Positions 31,117-37,220 of a stretch of DNA of 37,220 bases are shown piece by piece. The first letter of the stretch is position 1, and each line of letters begins with the position of its first letter. Origin of the DNA: Scedosporium boydii (taxonomy: Eukaryota; Ascomycota; Sordariomycetes; Microascales; Microascaceae); assembly GCA_002221725.1 (NCBI GenBank), contig NJFT01000313.1:1-37220 (forward strand). The letters are read 5' to 3'. Under the pieces are notes generated by a model, which searched no databases, was not told the DNA's origin, and was given only the letters and a program-made list of their open reading frames with translations. Made by a program: the position numbers and the translations under genes.

Positions 31117-32559
31117 ATGTCCTTTGCGAGCCAGGTGCCCAACTCTACTTCGACGACGACGACGACGACGACCAACCAATCAGTGGCGAATTCGAACCTT
31201 AGCCCGATCCCAGTCTCTCAATCGGTCGCCGGCTCGCAAGCGACAGCTGCTCTCCTCTCGGTGGTGGATGACCATGCGGCGGGAACGCGTGCGCTGCAGG
31301 ATATTAGCTTCGGGGGCCATTCCATCAGTCATAATATGACGGGCGGCCAAGACGTCGAGTCCGAGGGGCGGCCGCCTTACACTCACGTAAGGATTTTTCT
31401 CCATTGCCAGCGATTGCAGGGCGGGTTCGCTTTGTATCGGGACATCCGGGTTACGAAATGTCGAGATTACTGACTTAACTTCTCTGCAGGCTATGTTGGC
31501 GGGAGGTATTGGCGGCTGTACCGGAGACTTGTTAATGCACTCTCTCGATACCGTAAAGACACGGCAACAGGGCGATCCGCATATCCCACCCAAGTATACA
31601 TCGCTTGGCTCTTCTTACTACAAGATATGGCAACAGGAAGGATTACGAAGAGGCCTGTACGGGGGATGGATTCCTGCTGCCCTCGGTTCTTTCCCCGGTA
31701 CTGTCATGTTCTTCGGCACATACGAGTGGAGCAAGCGATTCCTCATAGATCACGGTGTCCAGCAACATGTCTCGTATCTCGCAGCCGGTATGCATTATCC
31801 CACGGTATAGAGCCCTGACATCATCCGACTGCATAGCTGACTTTGGTTTCCGCAGGATTTCTTGGCGACCTTGCTGCGTCGATCGTCTATGTCCCGTCCG
31901 AAGTTCTCAAAACTCGCCTCCAATTGCAGGGTCGATATAACAATCCTTACTTCCATTCGGGCTACAATTACCGCGGAACCATGGATGCGGCGAGAACAAT
32001 TGTTCGCAACGAAGGGTTTTCTGCCTTGTTCTACGGCTACAAGGCTACCCTCTGCCGAGACCTCCCCTTCTCCGCGCTTCAGTTCATGTTCTGGGAACAA
32101 TTCCACGCCTGGGCGAGACAATACAAACAAAGTCGAGATATCGGCGCCCCCCTCGAACTGTTGACTGGCGCCACAGCGGGTGGCCTCGCCGGTGTCATCA
32201 CTTGCCCCTTAGACGTAGTCAAGACGAGACTACAGACCCAACTCAACCCTAATATTCCCGAGCAACCACCCATCCCGATGCAAGGAGTCCATGCACCCAC
32301 CAATACTCAGAAGCGCTCTATTTCCACGTCCTCACCTTCCACCCATACGCCTCGACCTGGCGCGATCAACCTCCAGACTTCTTCTGTTTTCGCCGGGCTC
32401 CGCGTAATATACCAGACCGAAGGTATAGGCGGATGGTTCAGAGGTGTTGGCCCGCGTGGCGTGTGGACGTTCATCCAGAGCGGTTGCATGCTTTTCTTGT
32501 ACCAACGATTATTACGACAGCTACAGGTTTGGATGCCGGATGAGGAAACCGCGCTGTAA
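31117..32559 (+). CDS. MME1: mitochondrial carrier, Mme1-like
   Basis: Exons 31117-31386, 31490-31787 and 31856-32559 encode 423 aa, longer than the usual 300-370 for carriers. The first 90 residues, all of exon 1, are a Ser/Thr-rich extension that includes a run of Thr coded by six ACG repeats. Three carrier repeats follow, with signature motifs SLDTVKTR (108-115), PSEVLKTR (203-210) and PLDVVKTR (307-314). The first has Ser in place of the usual Pro. Distinctive stretches such as GDLLMHSLDTVKTRQQG, YVPSEVLKTRLQLQG and RDLPFSALQF match my memory of yeast Mme1 (YMR166C), reported as an inner-membrane magnesium exporter. Substrate here is inferred. A Pro/Ser/Thr-rich insertion of about 45 residues sits in the third repeat. 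Introns are 103 and 68 nt, the second with a GCTGAC branch. Confidence 0.9.
31153..31170 (+). repeat. (ACG)6 microsatellite in coding sequence
   Basis: Six in-frame ACG codons encode Thr in the N-terminal extension of the Mme1-like carrier. Length changes by whole units would keep the frame. Confidence 0.9.
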
Positions 32560-33188
32560 AAGCAGCGCTCCTCGGGCTCGGCCAATCTGGACGTCCTCCC
32601 ATTCTCCTCTTCTTTTTTTCCCCCCCTCGTGTGTTGTTTTGCTCGACGACCACCTTGAGTCTTTATCGGCATAGTCAGGAGCGATAGATAGACTTGTGTA
32701 TTAGTATGCATCTGATGTTGTACATGTCCAAAGAAGGATATTTTTTGGGTGTTGGAGTTTGGTAGACAAGAGTTGAGGACATAGACCATGGGTCTTCCCT
32801 TTATTTCTCTTTCTTTTGCAATTTTGGGAAGAGATGTTATAGACTTTATATTTAAACTTCTCCAATGAAAAAATATATACTGTAAATCAAAAACTTATCA
32901 ATTCAATCATGCAAAAGTAGAATGACAGTTGTTCCTGGCATCAAGCACTGCTTTGACTTTGTAGATGGACTTGGTCATGGTGGGGGTGGGGATCGGTGGT
33001 TGAGGAAGGAGCTTGGATCACTTCTCACTTCGCGTGCATCGTCAGAGTCGCGACAACTCGTAAAATCTTCCCTTCATCCCCTCCTCTAAAGCAATTAAAC
33101 AGCAGCACAGCACTCGCAAACCTTTAGCAATCTTGTCTCACATCTTAGTCTTTCATTTTTTTTTCACCTCCCTCAGATTCCAATCACA
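32560..33188. other. intergenic between the carrier and BRE2
   Basis: It contains the carrier 3' UTR and the BRE2 promoter, with a T-rich and CT-rich tract just before the BRE2 start (about 33145-33185). No gene is seen. Confidence 0.55.
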
Positions 33189-34980
33189 ATGGATCTAGAC
33201 AGAGAAATCACCCCCAAAAGGGAACAAACCCCAACCAACCCTCCCCTCTCCTCCATCCCCCAGAAACGCCCCCACGACGAAGCCCACGCCCCAAGCGTCC
33301 CCTCGCCGCTCAATCCCGAAGTCAAATCCTCCAAGGTCCCGACGCCGGCGACAGACGAGATGGCCCCGCGCGACAAGCCCTCCAGGACGAAGAAGGAGTC
33401 CGCGAAGAAGCGCGAATCCAAGGGCCTCGACGGCGGGAGCAGTCGCGCGACGCCGGACCCGAAGCTCGCGCAGGCGGCAGTGGTGGACCCGAATACGTGC
33501 TCGCCGCTGAGATACAAGTTGGCGCCTCCACGACCTTCGGATTTCGAGCCGCCTAAGGGGCCTGTGTTTACGCCGCATCATAAGCTTGTAAAGCAGGATA
33601 GGAAGAAGGTTCAGTTTTACGAGACGTCGGATCAGTAAGTCTGAGAGGGAATTCCCAGCCATGTGTGTGGTCATCGCGGTAGTGTGTGGTATGCTGACAC
33701 TACGCTTCCCTTTCTCAAGTGTCTATAATAAGAAGAACTTTCACTACACGCACTGCATCGCGGACCCTGCATTCCCCTCGTCCTTTTACTATCGCCAGAC
33801 CGAACCCGAACCTCTGGGACCACATATCAACTTCGAAGATGCCGCGACGCACATGTACTTCGACGAGACCGGTCACCACATCACTACGGATAAGGGGTTC
33901 CGCATGGCGCGAGCCAACGTCGCCGTCCGTGAAGGCCGTTGGTACTGGGAGTGCAAGATCACAAACGGCATTGTGAAGACGAAGAAGGGAGAACCGAATA
34001 CTTCCAATGGACATGTACGAATTGGGTTCGCGAGGCGCGAGGCGTCTCTAGATGCGCCCGTTGGCTTCGATGCCTATAGTTACGGCATCAGGGACAAGCA
34101 GGGCCACAAGGTGCACATGTCGCGCCCAAAGTCGTTTTTCCCACCGGACGAGGAGATCTGCGAAGGGGATGTCATCGGCCTCGAGATTAAGCTACCTTCG
34201 GAACAGCTTCAGCGCAAGGTCCTGGCGGGCGACTATAACCCCGTCGTGGACGACCCGGACGAGGAGCCAGACCCGTTCGCGCCAGCTCCGAATATCGTCA
34301 GGGACCGCATTCCCATCCGATTCAAGTCGCATCTCTACTTTGAAAAGATCGACTACCACACCACAAAGGACCTCGAAGACCTCATGAACCCCAGTCCGGC
34401 AGTATCGGGCCCTTCTGTACCACCCAACCCTAACCACCCCATTCCGGCGCTACGGACCCTACCGGGCTCCTACATCAAAGTCTACAAAAACGGTGTCCTG
34501 GTTGGCACCCCCTTCGAGGACCTTCTCGCCTTCCTCCCGCCGGCGTCGAAACCGCAATCCCAGCCCGGAGCGCGAGAGGGCCTCGACGACGGTATGCTCG
34601 GATACTACCCCGCCGTGAGCGTGTTCCGCATGGGCGCCGCCGAGGTCAACTTTGGCCCCAAATTCTGGTACCCACCCCCGGGTTACCAAGGCGCGGGCGA
34701 CGACGAGGATGAGGTCGACATGGTGGGGGTCGAGAACGATGACGGCAAGGCCACGAACGGGCGCGATGTGCGACCGAGGTTGAATCGGCTGCGTCCCGTG
34801 TCGCAGCGGTATGCGGAGCAGGTTGTTGAAGATGTCATTTATGACATTGTTGACGAGGTGGACTTTTGGTTGCAGGATGGTGGTCCGAGGAATGTGCCCA
34901 AGGGTGGAGAGGGGAAAGTCGGTAGTGTTGCTGTGGTGCCTGAGCGGGAGGAGATTAAGGAGCTTGTTCAGGACGATTAG
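33189..34980 (+). CDS. BRE2: COMPASS complex subunit Bre2/CclA (Ash2-type SPRY protein)
   Basis: Exons 33189-33634 and 33720-34980 encode 568 aa. Residues 1-100 are a charged, Pro/Lys-rich disordered region with RTKKESAKKRESK. A conserved YNKKNFHYTHCIADP entry segment (about 151-165) leads into a split SPRY domain. Recognisable parts include DKGFRMARANVAVREGRWYWE, HVRIGFARREASLDAPVG and YSYGIRDKQGHK, then a later VSVFRMGAAEVNFGPKFWYPP. The C-terminus is acidic. There is no PHD/winged-helix region as in animal ASH2L, which fits fungal Bre2. Family knowledge: Bre2 (CclA in Aspergillus) supports Set1-dependent H3K4 methylation, and its loss derepresses silent secondary metabolite clusters in Aspergillus. 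The 85-nt intron has donor GTAAGT and a GCTGAC branch, and makes His149 at the junction. Confidence 0.95.
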
Positions 34981-35347
34981 AACCTTGAGACTGTTGATAT
35001 GTTGAATTTATGGAGGGACGATGTTTGTGTCGGACAGATATTGAGATACCCGGAAATCGATGATAAAATGGAGCGCTTTACGGGAAAGAGAGAGAGAGAT
35101 ACGATAGGAAAGGCGAAGCTATAAGAATCTGGGATTCCAGAGTGAACTAGCTAGCTATGTAAAGTTATCCAAACATGCTATTACACGGTAGAAACCAAAC
35201 CAAATACCCAACGAGCCTATACAAGGTGCCGCACTTCTCCCACACATGTTGCCTTTCCTTATTGTTTCATTATCCATGTCCAAAAAAAATAAGGTATCCG
35301 GTCTCATTAACATCGTCAACCATATCAACTTTAAAATCCTCCCTTGT
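34981..35347. other. convergent 3' intergenic region
   Basis: It lies between the ends of BRE2 and the minus-strand membrane protein gene and has room only for their 3' UTRs. No gene is seen. Confidence 0.6.
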
Positions 35348-36615
35348 TTAGTTCCCAATCCGAGCAGGTCCCTGAGATGGGACCGTTGCAGGCTCATCGT
35401 CCGGTTCCGTCACAACCGGAACAGGGTTCAGAGTGTGTGACCCAGAGCCCCCCGCACGCGACGATTCGCCCTCGCCCTCGCGGACCTCCTCGACGCTCAG
35501 CCTGTCCACATCTCCTTCCTTCTTTGATCCTTCGGCGGCTTCTTTCTTGAGGCGCTCTTCCCTGCCGCGCTTGTAGCAGTACCAGAGCACGAAAAGGAGT
35601 ACTACGTCCCCATTAGTTAGCTTCTATCGTTATACAGGCCGTCATTGGGTTCCACGGGTGAAGGGGTAAAAAAAAAAAACTTACAGAACACAGCAACGCT
35701 CCACAGTAGATTCGTCCCGATAAAGGCGGGGAACCTCAACTTCAACGCGTTGACAATCGACCTCAACATGCCCGCTATGGCTCCCGGCTTCGTCACCATC
35801 TCCTGCAACCCTTTGACGGTCAACAGACTCATAGCCGCATCCTTCAGTCCTCCGCCCTCGACAATCACCTCCTTTCCCTGGGCAGCCGCCGCCGCCTTGA
35901 GTACATCGGGGGCCAGAGAAGCAGTTATCTTATCTGGCATCTGCATGACGAGCTTCTGCAGCGACGAAGGAAGCTTCTCGAACGAGCGATCGAGCAGCCC
36001 GTCGCGGTCCTCGATTAGAGATACGAGGTCGCTGTAAGCCGTCGGCACGCCATTCGCCAGATCCTTGAGCACCTGTGTAAAGCGCTTCGCTAGATTCGCT
36101 ACATCGGGCGTGAGGGAGACGACGCGGTCGGAGCTATCAGTCGTGAGGTGAAGACTTCGCAGGATGCGACTAATATCACGCTCTTCGCGATCCACTTCGG
36201 CTTTCGAGGCATCCGCCGGCGGCGCCAACGTAGCGCCCTGCTTCTTTTTCTGCTGACCGAAGAAGGGAATAACAGAGAATCGCTTCTTCTTGTCCTTGTC
36301 CTTCTCCTTCTCTTTGCCCTTATCCTTATCCCCTTCCTCCGCGACCGCGGCCGATCCTACAGAGCTGTCGGAGATCTCTCCCGAGCGACGGCTGAAATCG
36401 TCCGAGTCCCATGTGATTTCGGGGGTCTTGATGCGAGGCGGCAGAGGCGGCGCGGGACCTTCGTCGGAGGCGAGCGACTCGAGGAAGCTCTCGTCGTCGG
36501 GTTCGAGGACGGGGCTGTGGATGATTTCTTCTTTGGCTTTGCCTTTGTCTTCTTTCTTTTCGTCCTTTTCGGCCTTGTGCTTCTTGTATTTTTTGTAGGC
36601 GAAGTATTCGAGCAT
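35348..36615 (-). CDS. uncharacterised single-span membrane protein, Lys/Glu-rich
   Basis: Exons 36615-35685 and 35601-35348 encode 394 aa. The 83-nt intron has donor GTAAGT, a CTAAC branch and acceptor CGTAG. Residues 1-40 are very basic (MLEYFAYKKYKKHK...). A Pro-rich/acidic stretch and a Lys/Asp/Glu tract follow to about 115. About 145-290 looks like an ordered helical domain. One transmembrane segment (about 298-318, LLWSVAVFLLLFVLWY) spans the intron junction and is followed by a basic stretch and an acidic, disordered tail. I do not recognise a named family. My impression is that such proteins are conserved across filamentous ascomycetes and sometimes labelled ring-like, but I see no Cys/His zinc-binding pattern. 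Start: first ATG, with none in the 100 bases upstream on this strand. Confidence 0.8.
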
Positions 36616-37220
36616 CGTGGCCGGGGAGTTCGAGCGGAGAGCGGTTCGGTGCGGTGAGGGTTGGCGAGGATATTTGTTGAGGAGGGGGATGGATGTGGGA
36701 GATGGGATTTAAGAAAAGGCGGAGGATATGTATGAAGTTGGTGATTGGCAATCGGTACCTCTAAGAATGGGCGGGGAAGTAAAAGCGAAATGAAGATGCT
36801 CGATTGTTGTTTTGATGCGGGCTTAAGACGGAATATAATTGAGATAATGTTTGCGCAGGCAACCGAACTGGAGGGCGCCACTTGAACTTTATCCATGATG
36901 TCACGAGCGCCATTGCCGCCTCAGCTGAACATCGGCGTTGCAAAGCCCCTGAAACTAACTCCGAAAGACACCAATGCCAGGCGATCTCCGATTGATCAAT
37001 TGATCAACAATAAAGTCAATCATCATTTACCAGCGCAAATATCACACAAAATTGCTATGCGAGGCCACGATTACTTCATGACGCCTTGCAATACTCCGTC
37101 ACAATGACCGCACAACATGTTCGAAATTATATCAATTCTCAAGAAGTCGAGTCTTGAGGGGGTATCACTGAATTTTGTCTTTTACTCCTGTTTTACAGCC
37201 CATCCCGGCCTTTCCTTTTT
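36616..37220. other. upstream region at window end
   Basis: It contains the promoter and leader of the minus-strand membrane protein gene. The remainder has only short frames. The sequence near 37003-37014 contains TTGATCAATTGATCAA, a palindrome-like AT-rich stretch. No gene is seen. Confidence 0.5.

Noticed and set aside
1..37220. A secondary metabolite cluster, defence system or intact mobile element
   Set aside because: I looked for polyketide or peptide synthase, transposase, reverse transcriptase and NLR-type motifs on both strands and found none.

Overview
This is a nuclear segment of a filamentous ascomycete (Pezizomycotina) genome. Every convincing gene is split by short introns (about 60-110 nt, one of 430 nt) with GT..AG ends and fungal branch sites (TACTAAC, CTGAC, CTAAC). 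The products are typical fungal proteins: Tah18, Imp2, Mme1-type carrier, Bre2/CclA, a Ufo1-like F-box protein and a GPI-anchored wall protein. I cannot fix the class from sequence alone. I see no tRNA, rRNA, CRISPR array or intact transposon. Ten spliced genes are supported, with about 16.2 kb of coding sequence (roughly 44%).

Layout. 1-305: a doubtful minus-strand exon. 1414-3081 (-): an Sbp1-like RRM-RGG-RRM protein. 3082-6205: gene-free, with short tandem repeats and a palindrome. 6206-8378 (+): TAH18 diflavin reductase, with a short upstream ORF ending on its start codon. 9020-11844 (-): a membrane-anchored pepsin-fold protein whose first catalytic Asp is Ser. 11845-19566: a 7.7-kb stretch with no gene I can support. 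19567-21635 (+): a secreted, Ser/Thr-rich, probably GPI-anchored repeat protein. 23489-26613 (-): F-box protein with a UIM. 27707-28895 (+): eIF2-alpha. 29661-30321 (+): mitochondrial inner membrane protease subunit 2. 31117-32559 (+): Mme1-like mitochondrial carrier. 33189-34980 (+): Bre2/CclA COMPASS subunit. 35348-36615 (-): a conserved-looking membrane protein I do not recognise.

How the genes relate. The right half (23-37 kb) is a compact housekeeping block: translation initiation, mitochondrial protein maturation, mitochondrial transport, histone H3K4 methylation and ubiquitin ligase substrate selection. The left-centre is looser. Two cell-surface genes, the pseudoprotease-like receptor and the GPI repeat protein, flank the gene desert and diverge from it. 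I see no biosynthetic cluster or operon-like unit.

The least explained signal is a near-palindromic motif, TACTTCGTA/TACGAAGTA. It recurs exactly eight times, always outside the predicted coding exons, with further variants including two perfect 12-bp palindromes. Splice sites were placed by reading frame, branch sites and remembered family conservation; no alignment or RNA data were available.
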